From Hyphomicrobiales bacterium (lineage in GTDB: Bacteria; Pseudomonadota; Alphaproteobacteria; Rhizobiales; Aestuariivirgaceae), in contig JANYLQ010000045.1 in assembly GCA_025363755.1 (NCBI GenBank), positions 62,001 through 126,000 of the forward strand: a stretch of 64,000 bases of DNA. Direction: 5' to 3'. The notes beneath the pieces were generated by a model. It worked only from the letters and a program-made list of their open reading frames with translations. It was not told where the DNA came from and searched no databases. The translations under genes were made by a program, and so were the position numbers. The first letter of the stretch is position 1. The number at the start of each line of letters is the position of its first letter. Positions 44,455 to 52,780 of the stretch are shown here, one piece after another.

Positions 44455-47400
44455 ATGAACGTCGTCCCGCAGAACAGCGCTGGTTTTAGCCCTCAAACAC
44501 CCATCGCTGGAAATCCTTTGCGAGGAATCATTGAACCTGACTTTCTGCGCGAAGAAACCTTGGCGGAAATGTTTACTGCGACAGCTGCTCACCATCCAAA
44601 AAAAATTGCAATGATCGAAGGGGATCGCAAACTATCCTACGCAGACGTAGATTTTCAATCAAACGCGATTGCGCGCGGATTGCAGGCAGAGGGTGTTGGT
44701 CCGGGTGATGTTGTTGGGCTTTATCTGCCGCGCGGCGCTGATCTTTTGGTGGCGCAGATTGCTATTACCAAGACAGGCGCCACTTGGCTGCCTTTTGATT
44801 CTGAAACACCAAAGGACCGGATTGCCGTTTGCCTTAGCGATGCGAAGGCCAAAGGGCTTTTGACGACGGCTGAATTTGCCAAACGCGTAGAAGGCATTGA
44901 ATTTCCAATTTGGCCCAATACAGGTTCAATCGCCAAACCCGGCAAAGCAAAACTCGCTGACCCACGCAAGCGCGGTCATTCGTCGAACAGTATTGCCTAT
45001 ATGATTTATACTTCGGGCTCGACTGGTGTGCCCAAGGGCATTGCGATTACCAACCGCAATATCTGCCACTATCTGCGTGCTTCAAATTCAATGTTTGGTA
45101 TCACCTCCAACGACGTGATGTTCCAAGGTTGCTCGGTGGCCTTTGATCTCTCGATGGAGGAAATTTGGATTCCCTTGATGGTGGGTGCAACACTTTGGAT
45201 CGTCAACGGCGAGACATTGGCCGATACAGAAGCCCTGCCCGGTTTGATGCGCAAGGCTGGCGTTACGGCCATTGACACTGTACCCACGCTACTCGCTCTA
45301 TTGATGGGTGATGTTCCAACGCTGCGCACGGTTATCGTTGGTGGCGAAGCCTGCCCACCTTCGTTGGTAGCACGTTTTGCGACGGGTGGTCGGCGCTTGT
45401 TTAACAGCTATGGCCCAACAGAAACGACAGTCGTTGCAACCATGGCTGAGTTAGAGCCCGGTGTAGATGTCACCATTGGCAAACCCATTCCAAACCACTC
45501 AGCCTATGTTGTCGATGAGAAGATGAATTTGGTTTTGCCCAACACCAAAGGTGAATTGCTCATTGGAGGGCCCGGTGTTGCACCGGGCTATGTAGACCGC
45601 CCAGATCTTACTGCGCAAAAATTCATCGCCAATCCATTCGGGGCCACTGAGCTTGATCCTGTACTTTACCGGACGGGTGATGCAGTGAGCATTGATGAAG
45701 ACGGCGATATTTTATTTCATGGCCGTATTGACGATCAGGTGAAAATTCGTGGTTTTCGTGTTGAGCTTGGTGAAATTGAAACCGCTGTCGGAGATTTTGA
45801 AGGTGTTGATCACGCGGCTGTTGTGCTCCGCCATGATAGCGGCATGGACCAGTTGGTTGCCTTCATGGTGCCGCGAAAAAATGCAAATGTAGATGTTCCG
45901 GCCCTACGTGCAGATTTGCGTAAGCGATTGCCGCCCTACATGGTTCCTGCACGGTTTGAAGTGATTGATGTGGTGCCACGTTTGGTATCTGGTAAGATTG
46001 ACCGTAAAGCCTTGAAGCTTTTACCGCTTGCCAAGGCCGATGATGGTCTGGTTGGGCAGGAAGAAGCGGCCACACCGATTGAAGGTGTTTTGCTGCATGC
46101 AGCACGTAAAGTTTTTCCGGGTAATGCCATTCCGCTTGAAGGTGATTTCTTCACCGAAATTGGCGGCCATTCGCTGCTCGCTGCGCAATTTATTTCTATC
46201 GTCCGCAAAACCCGGGGCTGCGCTGCAATCACGCTGCAAGATGTTTATGAGGCGCGAAACATCAGAGCCATGTCAAAGCTTTTAGAAGCACGCGGCGCTT
46301 ATGTTGAACGCAACACGATTGAGCCTGAGCGCATTGTTCCAAGACGCATCAGCAGGCGCAACCAGATTCTATGTGGCATCGCGCAGGGTCTCACTTTGCC
46401 GTTTATTTTAACATTGCAGGCCGCACCTTGGCTTACGATCTTTATTTCATATACTTTGATTTCAGCAGAGGACAGTTCGTTCCTCTTTGACATGGCGCAA
46501 ATTTTCTTTGCTTTTATGGCCGTCAGTATTTTCAATTTCGTTCTTCCACCTATTGCAAAATGGTTGCTCATCGGGCGCACGAAGCCTGGCATATATCCGC
46601 TCTGGGGTGTTTATTATTTCCGTGTTTGGTTGGTGCAGCGCTTAATTTCCCTGGCCCACGTGAAGTGGATGCAAGGCACACCGATCATCCGTGGTTATTT
46701 GCGTTTGTTTGGTGCAAAAATTGGTAAAGAAGCATTGATCAGTGAAATTGATGCTGGTGCAATTGATCTTGTGAGCATTGGTGACCACGCTTCGCTGGGC
46801 GGCAAAGTTATTATCGCTAACACGCGCGTTGAACGCGATCTATTTATCATTGGTCCAGTTACGATTGGCAATGATGTGGTGATTGGTTCTTCGTGTGTGA
46901 TTGAAAACGATGTTATCATTGGTGACGGCGCAGAGCTGGATGATCTGACTTCTATTCAGGCCAATCACAATGTTCCAGCTTATGAACTGTGGACTGGGTC
47001 GCCCGCGCGGAAAGTGCGGGACTTGAATGCCAGCGAAATTCCTGAGCCCGCAACTGCATCCAGAGCTTTGCGCAATTTGCATATTTGCATTTATGCTATT
47101 TGTTTGATCATTCTGCCACCCATTGGTCTTTTGCCAGTGGTTCCCGCATTCCGCTTTATGGAATGGCTGGATAATTATGTCAACCCATTATTTGGCGGGA
47201 TTAATTACCTTTGGTATATGCCGCTTCTGGCGCTTTCTGCGGCTGCAATGCTGGTTTTGCTGACAGCCTTGTTCATGGTGGCTTTGCGCTGGACGATATT
47301 GCCTAAACTCAAACCCGGTCGATACTCGATTTTCAGCGGAATTTATGTGCGCAAATGGATTGTGTCGCTCGGCACTGAAGTGATGCTTGATACATTATCA

Positions 47401-48522
47401 TCAATTTTCGCCACGATCTATATGCGTGGCTGGTACCGGCTCATGGGTGCTCGCATCGGGCGCGGCTCGGAAATTTCAACAAATCTGTCTGGTCGTTATG
47501 ACCTCGTCGATATTGGTGAAGGCAATTTCATTGCTGACGACGTTCAATTGGGTGATGATCATATGCGCCGCAATTGGATGACACTCGGCACGATCAGCAC
47601 AGGTTCCAAAGTTTTTATTGGTAATGAAGCCGTGGTACCGATGAATTATACCGTTGCTTCGGGTGCCTTGATCGGTGTGAAGTCGCGCCCTCCCGAGGGT
47701 GGTACGGTTGGTCAATCGGAAATCTGGTTTGGTTCACCTGCAATCAAACTGCCTGTGCGCCAAAAATTTGATTCGAGTTCCTCCTCAACGTTTGAACCAA
47801 GCATTCGGATGAAGCTGTGGCGCGCGGTTTTTGAAGCTTTCAATATCAGTCTTCCGACTGCAATTTTTATCTCACTGGCAACTTATGGCATGCTCGCCCT
47901 CAACGAAGCTGTTGAAGATGAAAATTGGTTGTTGCTTGCCGCCTTGTGCGTGGTGGTGGTGGTCTGGGTCGATTTTATGCAATTGCTTATCGCTGTTGCC
48001 TGCAAATGGATTTCGATGGGGGTCTATAAACCAATCGTCAAGCCGATGTGGTCGTGGTGGGCGCTGCGCACTGAAGCCATCGCGGTTATGTATTGGGGCA
48101 TGGCTGGCAAAGCGTTTTTAGAGCAAGCGCGCGGAACGCCATTTTTACCCATGGCACTACGTCTGTTTGGTGTGAAAATTGGCCAAGGTGTTTACATGGA
48201 TGCAACCGACATCACCGAATTTGATTGTGTCACCATTGGTGACCACGCTTCGATCAATGCAGGTGCTTGTCTGCAAACCCATCTCTATGAGGATCGCCTG
48301 ATGAAGGTGGGCCGGATTTGGGTTGGGCAAGATGTGACGATCGGTGCAGGATCGACTGTCCTTTATGATACCCATCTGGGCGACGGCGCCATCATCGGGC
48401 CGCTCACGTTGGTAATGAAGGGCGAAGAGCTTCCCTCAGATTCATCATGGGTCGGCTCACCCGCACAGCCTGTCGAAGTTTTAAAAGCAATGGCTGCGGC
48501 AAAAGAAGCGATTGCGGCTTGA
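44455..48522 (+). CDS. Single-module NRPS of the Pls/PosA type (epsilon-poly-amino-acid synthetase-like)
   Basis: A 1355-residue membrane-bound synthetase. Residues about 20-510 are an adenylation domain (YTSGSTGVPKG, FNSYGPTETT, YRTGD, DDQVKIRGFRVELGEIE, SGKIDRKAL). A carrier domain has Ser573 in EIGGHSLLAA. Then come three repeats of membrane helices plus left-handed beta-helix, acyltransferase-like domains (about 640-860, 870-1070, 1085-1340). This A-T-TM-C1-C2-C3 layout, without condensation or thioesterase domains, is that of Streptomyces epsilon-poly-lysine synthetase. My hand-read specificity residues are D-L-E-D-I-G-S-V-V-K, close to a known lysine code. ATG 44455 follows AGGAAA; the ATG at 44416 is less likely. 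Confidence 0.88.
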   Translation: MNVVPQNSAGFSPQTPIAGNPLRGIIEPDFLREETLAEMFTATAAHHPKKIAMIEGDRKLSYADVDFQSNAIARGLQAEGVGPGDVVGLYLPRGADLLVAQIAITKTGATWLPFDSETPKDRIAVCLSDAKAKGLLTTAEFAKRVEGIEFPIWPNTGSIAKPGKAKLADPRKRGHSSNSIAYMIYTSGSTGVPKGIAITNRNICHYLRASNSMFGITSNDVMFQGCSVAFDLSMEEIWIPLMVGATLWIVNGETLADTEALPGLMRKAGVTAIDTVPTLLALLMGDVPTLRTVIVGGEACPPSLVARFATGGRRLFNSYGPTETTVVATMAELEPGVDVTIGKPIPNHSAYVVDEKMNLVLPNTKGELLIGGPGVAPGYVDRPDLTAQKFIANPFGATELDPVLYRTGDAVSIDEDGDILFHGRIDDQVKIRGFRVELGEIETAVGDFEGVDHAAVVLRHDSGMDQLVAFMVPRKNANVDVPALRADLRKRLPPYMVPARFEVIDVVPRLVSGKIDRKALKLLPLAKADDGLVGQEEAATPIEGVLLHAARKVFPGNAIPLEGDFFTEIGGHSLLAAQFISIVRKTRGCAAITLQDVYEARNIRAMSKLLEARGAYVERNTIEPERIVPRRISRRNQILCGIAQGLTLPFILTLQAAPWLTIFISYTLISAEDSSFLFDMAQIFFAFMAVSIFNFVLPPIAKWLLIGRTKPGIYPLWGVYYFRVWLVQRLISLAHVKWMQGTPIIRGYLRLFGAKIGKEALISEIDAGAIDLVSIGDHASLGGKVIIANTRVERDLFIIGPVTIGNDVVIGSSCVIENDVIIGDGAELDDLTSIQANHNVPAYELWTGSPARKVRDLNASEIPEPATASRALRNLHICIYAICLIILPPIGLLPVVPAFRFMEWLDNYVNPLFGGINYLWYMPLLALSAAAMLVLLTALFMVALRWTILPKLKPGRYSIFSGIYVRKWIVSLGTEVMLDTLSSIFATIYMRGWYRLMGARIGRGSEISTNLSGRYDLVDIGEGNFIADDVQLGDDHMRRNWMTLGTISTGSKVFIGNEAVVPMNYTVASGALIGVKSRPPEGGTVGQSEIWFGSPAIKLPVRQKFDSSSSSTFEPSIRMKLWRAVFEAFNISLPTAIFISLATYGMLALNEAVEDENWLLLAALCVVVVVWVDFMQLLIAVACKWISMGVYKPIVKPMWSWWALRTEAIAVMYWGMAGKAFLEQARGTPFLPMALRLFGVKIGQGVYMDATDITEFDCVTIGDHASINAGACLQTHLYEDRLMKVGRIWVGQDVTIGAGSTVLYDTHLGDGAIIGPLTLVMKGEELPSDSSWVGSPAQPVEVLKAMAAAKEAIAA

Positions 48523-48569
48523 GTCATATTCGCCCGCTGTGCGTCGGGGGCTATCGCATACGGCAGGCT

Positions 48570-48601
48570 CCCCCTCCGCCCTTCGGGCACCTCCCCCAGC
48601 A
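48570..48601 (+). repeat. 32-base palindromic intergenic element, unit 1
   Basis: The unit starts CCCCCTC, has CCCTTCGGGC at its centre and ends CTCCCCCAGCA. CCCTCCGCCC (48572-48581) also pairs perfectly with GGGCGGAGGG (48607-48616), so a larger stem can form past the unit. It is the inverted partner of unit 2 at 48666-48697 and follows the synthetase stop by 48 bases, so it may end that transcript. Confidence 0.7.
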
Positions 48602-48665
48602 GAGCTGGGCGGAGGGCGAATTAATGCAAATCATGCGTTAAATTAACAATCACGCTCCACCAACT

Positions 48666-48697
48666 TGTTGGGGGAGCTGTCCGAAGGACTGAGGGGG
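48666..48697 (-). repeat. 32-base palindromic intergenic element, unit 2
   Basis: The reverse strand reads CCCCCTCAGTCCTTCGGACA and ends CTCCCCCAACA, matching unit 1 along its whole length with about six changes. TCC-TTCG-GGA-like changes at the centre keep the small stem (GTCC-TTC-GGAC). Elements of this type are scattered in alphaproteobacterial genomes. Confidence 0.7.
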
Positions 48698-48719
48698 CTT
48701 TGCCACTTGCGACAGCCCC

Positions 48720-48875
48720 GCTATGCGGGCGAGAACATTATAGCTTCATTGCATGTGGCGCTTCATTGTCACCCAACACTCCAAGCATCTTGTTCGCCGC
48801 TGCTTTCCGAACGGCAACCGTGTTGGAGTTCATGAGGCCTTTTGTTGCCAAGTAGTCATGAAACTTCAGGAGACC
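48720..48875 (-). pseudogene. Chimeric gene fragment: inverted copy of the 49154 gene start joined to a copy of the thuB end
   Basis: Bases 48875 down to 48760 copy 49178-49293 over 116 bases without a gap; the 39 encoded residues (LLKFHDYLATKGLMNSNTVA onward) differ at two positions. The remaining 48720-48765 resembles 49898-49943, which is the last part of the oxidoreductase gene and what follows, with about six mismatches; both end in an AMKL-stop. No start signal or full domain exists, so it is not functional as a gene. Shared GCTTCATTG at the join suggests recombination at a short homology. Confidence 0.8.
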
Positions 48876-49101
48876 TAGAATCGACGACGGTCGGGCACAT
48901 AGACTTACTCCAACTTGCGGAAAACTAATCGCCAATAAAATGGACGTGAAACCTACAGAATATTATTCGACCTCTTATTGATGACATCAATGTATAATGA
49001 TATAATCTATTAAATAATTGAAAAAAAACGATTTAAAACATAATATTAAATCAATTTACAATTTACCTGAGAACGAAAGATGAATTTAAAATTCCGACAT
49101 C

Positions 49102-49140
49102 TTGACGCGTAATAGTTTTTGACCTAAATGTCGTTTAGGT
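49102..49140 (+). promoter_or_regulatory. Promoter and operator-like dyad of the orphan gene
   Basis: TTGACG (49102-49107), a 17-base spacer and TAAATG (49125-49130) form a candidate promoter. ACCTAAA (49122-49128) and TTTAGGT (49134-49140) are perfect arms around TGTCG, overlapping the -10 and ending just before the AAAGGA ribosome site. This is a good place for an autoregulatory repressor or a translation-control hairpin. Confidence 0.45.
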
Positions 49141-49153
49141 AAAGGATGAAAAC

Positions 49154-49702
49154 ATGTCTCAAGATTTTTCCCGCGAAGGTCTCCTGAAGTTTCATGACTA
49201 CTTGGCAACAAAAGGCCTCATGAACTCCAACACGGTTGCCGCTCGGAAAGCAGCGGCGAACAAGATGCTTGGAGTGTTGGATGACAATGAAGCTGCTGAT
49301 TTGCGCAATATTGATCTGGATGAAATTGCCGAGCGATTCTTTAATTTGAACAAGAATGATTTCACTCCCGAAAGTCTGGTCACTTACAAATCACGACTGC
49401 GAAGTGCAGTTACTGACTTTATAAAGCATACTGAGAACCCATCGGCATTTAGGACCGTCAGTTCTAGAACAAGAAACTCAACTCAAAAAAATGATCCGAT
49501 GCCGCGAAAGTCGGCAAACAACAACATCAATAGTACAAGCGGCGAATCGCAAGCCAATAAGTCCGCTGGAGAAATTACAGTTCAGATACCTATACGCGAT
49601 GGAGTTGTAATCCGCTTCATTGGCGTTCCGGCTGACCTAAAGAAAAAAGAAGCCCAAAAAATCGCGAACGTAATCTTAGCGTACGCCGCCGATGACGATT
49701 GA
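49154..49702 (+). CDS. Orphan protein with an integrase core-binding-like N-terminal domain
   Basis: A 182-residue cytoplasmic protein. Residues about 5-90 are all-helical and resemble the SAM-like arm of tyrosine integrases (FHDYLATKGLMNSNTVAARK, FTPESLVTYKSRLRSAVTDF). The Arg-His-Tyr catalytic domain is absent. A polar linker (95-140) rich in Ser, Asn and Lys leads to a small C-terminal domain (ITVQIPIRDGVVIRFIGVPAD, then LKKKEAQKIANVIL). RBS AAAGGA is good. Part of this gene is duplicated in inverse orientation 300 bases upstream. It could be a DNA-binding accessory protein. I do not recognise a named family. Confidence 0.7.
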   Translation: MSQDFSREGLLKFHDYLATKGLMNSNTVAARKAAANKMLGVLDDNEAADLRNIDLDEIAERFFNLNKNDFTPESLVTYKSRLRSAVTDFIKHTENPSAFRTVSSRTRNSTQKNDPMPRKSANNNINSTSGESQANKSAGEITVQIPIRDGVVIRFIGVPADLKKKEAQKIANVILAYAADDD

Positions 49703-49781
49703 GGGCTCGCTATTGGAGCTGGGTCCAAACCATCTCCATTCTACGCAGTTAGCCGACACTAACTGTTTTGTTGGAGTTCAG

Positions 49782-49808
49782 ACAACCTTAGGTCCAAACT
49801 AGGGTTGT
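49782..49808 (+). terminator. Probable terminator of the orphan gene
   Basis: ACAACCTTAG (49782-49791) pairs with CTAGGGTTGT (49799-49808) in a 10-base stem with one G-U, around a 7-base loop. The sequence TTTGTCTTATTT follows, a T-rich tail on the plus strand. It lies about 80 bases after the stop. Confidence 0.6.
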
Positions 49809-49915
49809 TTGTCTTATTTATCAACCCCCAAGAGAAAATAGGCGAAGCCTGAAGCGATAGTTGAGGGGAAGGGTGAATTATTACACGCCATGGCCTTGCT
49901 ATGCGGGCGAGGACG

Positions 49916-50971
49916 TTAGAGCTTCATTGCATTCGACGCTTCGCTTGAATAGCACGCATCTAAGATCTTCTGCAGATCAGCAGCGCGGCGGAAACTTGGG
50001 TCGCCGTTTTTGCCTTCTACAATGGCCGAGATGAACTTGTGATAGTTTGAAGGCTCAGCTTCAGTGCGCACAATATCGCGCCAAGCTTGGGTGTGAACAT
50101 CTTCACTTGAACACACGCGCAAAATGGTGCGGTCGTGATCGTTCTCGATTTCAAGCCCGCCTTTTGTGCCAAACACGTGAAGCTTCAGCGTGTTGCCATA
50201 GCCTGTCATGAAGCGGCTGGCGTGGATCACGCCCAATGCACCATTTTCAAACTCGACGGACATGGACGCTGAGTCATTGGCATCTAAAGTATATTCGCCA
50301 ATCTTATCGTCTGGCGCTTTATGAAAGGTTTTGAGGCGCGCTTGAATCGACGTCGGCATCATGCCGATGGCGTAAGTCGTGAAATCCAGAATATGAATGC
50401 CCACATCGCCGAGCACGCCTTTAGAGCCATGCTTTTCTGATAAGCGCCACAACCACATGGGCAGCTTATCCCAAGCACCCCAATGATTGCCGACCAGCCA
50501 GCTTTGACGGTAAGACGATTCAACATGGCGCACTTCGCCGATTTCGCCCGACGCAATAATGCGCTTGGCGGCTTGCAGGCCAGCGACACCGCGGTAAGTG
50601 AGGTTGACCATATTGATCACGCCTAACTTCTCAGCTGCAGTGGCCATTTCATCAGCAAGTGCAAAATTTTCAGCCAGAGGTTTTTCGCAAAGAATGTGTT
50701 TCTTGGCGGCCAGAAGCTTCATCGTGGTTGGATGGTGGATGCTGTCAGGCGTGACGTTGGTTACCGCATCAAACTCGCCCCATTTGATCGCCTCATCGAG
50801 CGAGCCAAAGGCTTTGCCAGCATGATTTTCTTTTGAGAATTTTTCAGCCCTGGCAAGTTCAATATCCGCACAGCCCACAATTTCAACACGTGGATCAGCA
50901 TTGAAAGCTTTACAATGAGCTGCGGCCATGCCGCCTGTGCCCAGCACAAATAAACGAATTTTTTTAGTCAT
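49916..50971 (-). CDS. thuB: Gfo/Idh/MocA family dehydrogenase, ThuB-like
   Basis: A 351-residue NAD(P)-dependent enzyme. The Rossmann start is RLFVLGTGGMAAAHCKAF, the sugar-oxidoreductase motif is HILCEKPLAENF, and the catalytic region holds GDVGIHILDF. In Sinorhizobium ThuA and ThuB together oxidise trehalose and related disaccharides at C3. Here it follows a ThuA gene with a TAATG overlap, at the end of a sugar ABC operon, as in the thu operon. A copy of its last bases is found at 48720-48765. Exact substrate inferred from context. Confidence 0.8.
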   Translation of the reverse strand: MTKKIRLFVLGTGGMAAAHCKAFNADPRVEIVGCADIELARAEKFSKENHAGKAFGSLDEAIKWGEFDAVTNVTPDSIHHPTTMKLLAAKKHILCEKPLAENFALADEMATAAEKLGVINMVNLTYRGVAGLQAAKRIIASGEIGEVRHVESSYRQSWLVGNHWGAWDKLPMWLWRLSEKHGSKGVLGDVGIHILDFTTYAIGMMPTSIQARLKTFHKAPDDKIGEYTLDANDSASMSVEFENGALGVIHASRFMTGYGNTLKLHVFGTKGGLEIENDHDRTILRVCSSEDVHTQAWRDIVRTEAEPSNYHKFISAIVEGKNGDPSFRRAADLQKILDACYSSEASNAMKL

Positions 50972-51759
50972 TACCGGAAACCTTCTTCGCCTTTCTCATG
51001 CAAAGTCGGGCCTTTCACTTCGAGTGGAATGGGTGCTTTATCATGTGGCACATTTGGTGATGGGTGAATGCCGACCCAAGGCTTAGCCGGATTATAGGCC
51101 CAGCGCGTGGCGTTCTTGATCACCTTTAGAACTAGAGGATTATGATAGGCTGTATAGGCTTCATGGCCGGGGCGGAAATAAAACACTTTGCCAGCACCGC
51201 GTTGATAAGTAACGCCAGAGCGAAATACTTCGCCACCCTCAAAATGCGAGATCATGACTGTTTCAAGCGGTTCAGGAATCGAGAATGGCTCGCCATACAT
51301 TTCTTCATTTTCAATTTCGATCATTTCAGGCAGACCAGCGGCAATCGGGTGGTTTGGGTTGATAATCCAAACGCGTTCCTTTTCGCCCGCTTCACGCCAT
51401 TTGAGTGAGCAAGGCGTTCCCATTAATTTCTTGAAGATTTTCGAATAGTGGCCTGAATGCAAAACAATTAGCCCCATGCCTTCCCAAACGCGTTTTGCAA
51501 CGCGCTCAACGATTTCATCCTTCACATCACCATGGGCGGCATGGCCCCACCAGACCAGCACATCGGTTTCATCGAGGCGTTTTTGTGAAAGCCCATGCTC
51601 GGCATCATCGTCTAGCAGCGCGTGGCTAACACTAAAATCCTTGTCGCCCTTATAAGCATTCTTCAATGCGCCGTGCATGCCCTCAGGATAAAGGCTGGCG
51701 ACCAGCTTATTGGTTTTTTCGTGGCGGTGTTCATGCCAAATGAGGGTACGAATAGTCAT
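50971..51759 (-). CDS. thuA: ThuA family protein (trehalose utilisation)
   Basis: A 262-residue protein with a class I glutamine-amidotransferase-like fold but no catalytic Cys triad. Seen are LIWHEHRHEKTNKLV at the N-terminus, DVLVWWGHAAHGDVKDE, LIVLHSGHYSKIF and RGAGKVFYFRPGHEAYTAYH. ThuA works with ThuB in sugar oxidation to 3-keto forms. The stop overlaps the thuB start by one base, and the gene follows the ABC ATPase by 14 bases. Confidence 0.85.
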   Translation of the reverse strand: MTIRTLIWHEHRHEKTNKLVASLYPEGMHGALKNAYKGDKDFSVSHALLDDDAEHGLSQKRLDETDVLVWWGHAAHGDVKDEIVERVAKRVWEGMGLIVLHSGHYSKIFKKLMGTPCSLKWREAGEKERVWIINPNHPIAAGLPEMIEIENEEMYGEPFSIPEPLETVMISHFEGGEVFRSGVTYQRGAGKVFYFRPGHEAYTAYHNPLVLKVIKNATRWAYNPAKPWVGIHPSPNVPHDKAPIPLEVKGPTLHEKGEEGFR

Positions 51760-51773
51760 CGTCGTTATCCTAA

Positions 51774-52778
51774 TTAGTTTGCAAGTCGCATTTCGTTTTC
51801 GCCAAAGCGATGGACATGTTGGGCTATTGGTTTCAAATTTAACTTCTGGCCGGTTTTAAATTCTGTGCGTCCAGGTTGGCGCACGGTTAGCATGCCTGTG
51901 GGTGTGGTGACATAGAGAAAACTGTCGCTGCCCAGAATTTCGGTATAGTCCAAAGTGCCTGCTATATCTGTCTTGGTATCTGAAAATTCGAAATGTTCGG
52001 GGCGAACGCCGATGGTTTTGGCTTTGAGTTTTTCAGCTGGTACACCGGTGATGAAATTCATTTTCGGCGAACCGATGAACCCCGCAACGAAAACGCTGTT
52101 CGGGTTTTCGTAAAGCTCCATAGGTGTTCCAACTTGCATCACCTTGCCAGCTTGCAACACCACAATGCGGTCTGCCATCGTCATGGCTTCCACTTGGTCA
52201 TGCGTTACATAAACCATGGTGGTTTTGGGCAGATCGCGCTTCAACTTGGCAATCTCCATGCGCATCTGAACGCGAAGGGCCGCATCGAGGTTTGAAAGCG
52301 GTTCGTCGAACAAAAACACTTTAGCACCGCGCACAATGGCCCGGCCAATGGCAACACGTTGGCGCTGACCACCTGAAAGTGCCTTTGGTAAACGTGTGAG
52401 ATAGCTGGTGAGTTGGAGCATCTCACCCACAGCTTCAACTTTGGTTTTAATGTCTGCGCGGGAGAGGCCCTGATTTTCCAGAGCAAAGCCAATATTTTCA
52501 AACACGCTCATATGCGGATAAAGCGCGTAGGATTGGAACACCATCGCGATGCCGCGTTTGGAGGGTGGCACCTCATTGACAACAGCGTCGTCGATTTCAA
52601 GAGTGCCGGAACTGACCTGATCCAACCCCGAAATCGCCCGCAACAATGTTGACTTGCCGCAGCCCGAGGGGCCTACGAAAACGATGAACTCGCCTGACTT
52701 GATGTCGAGGTTCACGTCTTTCAGAATGTGAACAGTGCCATAAGACTTGTTGAGATTGGTGAGCTTGATATTAGCCAT
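51774..52778 (-). CDS. ABC transporter ATP-binding protein of the thu/agl-like operon
   Basis: A 334-residue CUT1 ATPase. Walker A is GPSGCGKST, signature ALSGGQRQR, Walker B VFLFDEPLSNLD, H-loop in YVTHDQVEAMTMAD, then a short TOBE domain (TIGVRPEHFEF). It begins 2 bases after the stop of the 385-residue permease gene. It is clearly a paralog of the ATPase at 3190-4290 but shorter at the C-terminus. It corresponds by position to ThuK/AglK. Confidence 0.92.
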   Translation of the reverse strand: MANIKLTNLNKSYGTVHILKDVNLDIKSGEFIVFVGPSGCGKSTLLRAISGLDQVSSGTLEIDDAVVNEVPPSKRGIAMVFQSYALYPHMSVFENIGFALENQGLSRADIKTKVEAVGEMLQLTSYLTRLPKALSGGQRQRVAIGRAIVRGAKVFLFDEPLSNLDAALRVQMRMEIAKLKRDLPKTTMVYVTHDQVEAMTMADRIVVLQAGKVMQVGTPMELYENPNSVFVAGFIGSPKMNFITGVPAEKLKAKTIGVRPEHFEFSDTKTDIAGTLDYTEILGSDSFLYVTTPTGMLTVRQPGRTEFKTGQKLNLKPIAQHVHRFGENEMRLAN

Positions 52779-52780
52779 AA

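Larger units (their letters stand above)
48523..49153. other. Accessory intergenic region: paired repeats, inverted gene fragment, A/T-rich leader
   Basis: No intact gene is supported in these 631 bases. In order it holds two inverted copies of a 32-base palindromic element (48570-48601, 48666-48697), a chimeric fragment copying parts of two neighbouring genes (48720-48875), and an A/T-rich stretch (about 48950-49100) leading to the promoter of the orphan gene at 49154. Confidence 0.7.

Noticed and set aside
48738-48935. 65-codon minus-strand frame over the chimeric fragment as a real small gene
   Set aside because: It is assembled from parts of two neighbouring genes and unrelated flanking sequence and has no ribosome site, so it is treated as a pseudogene fragment.
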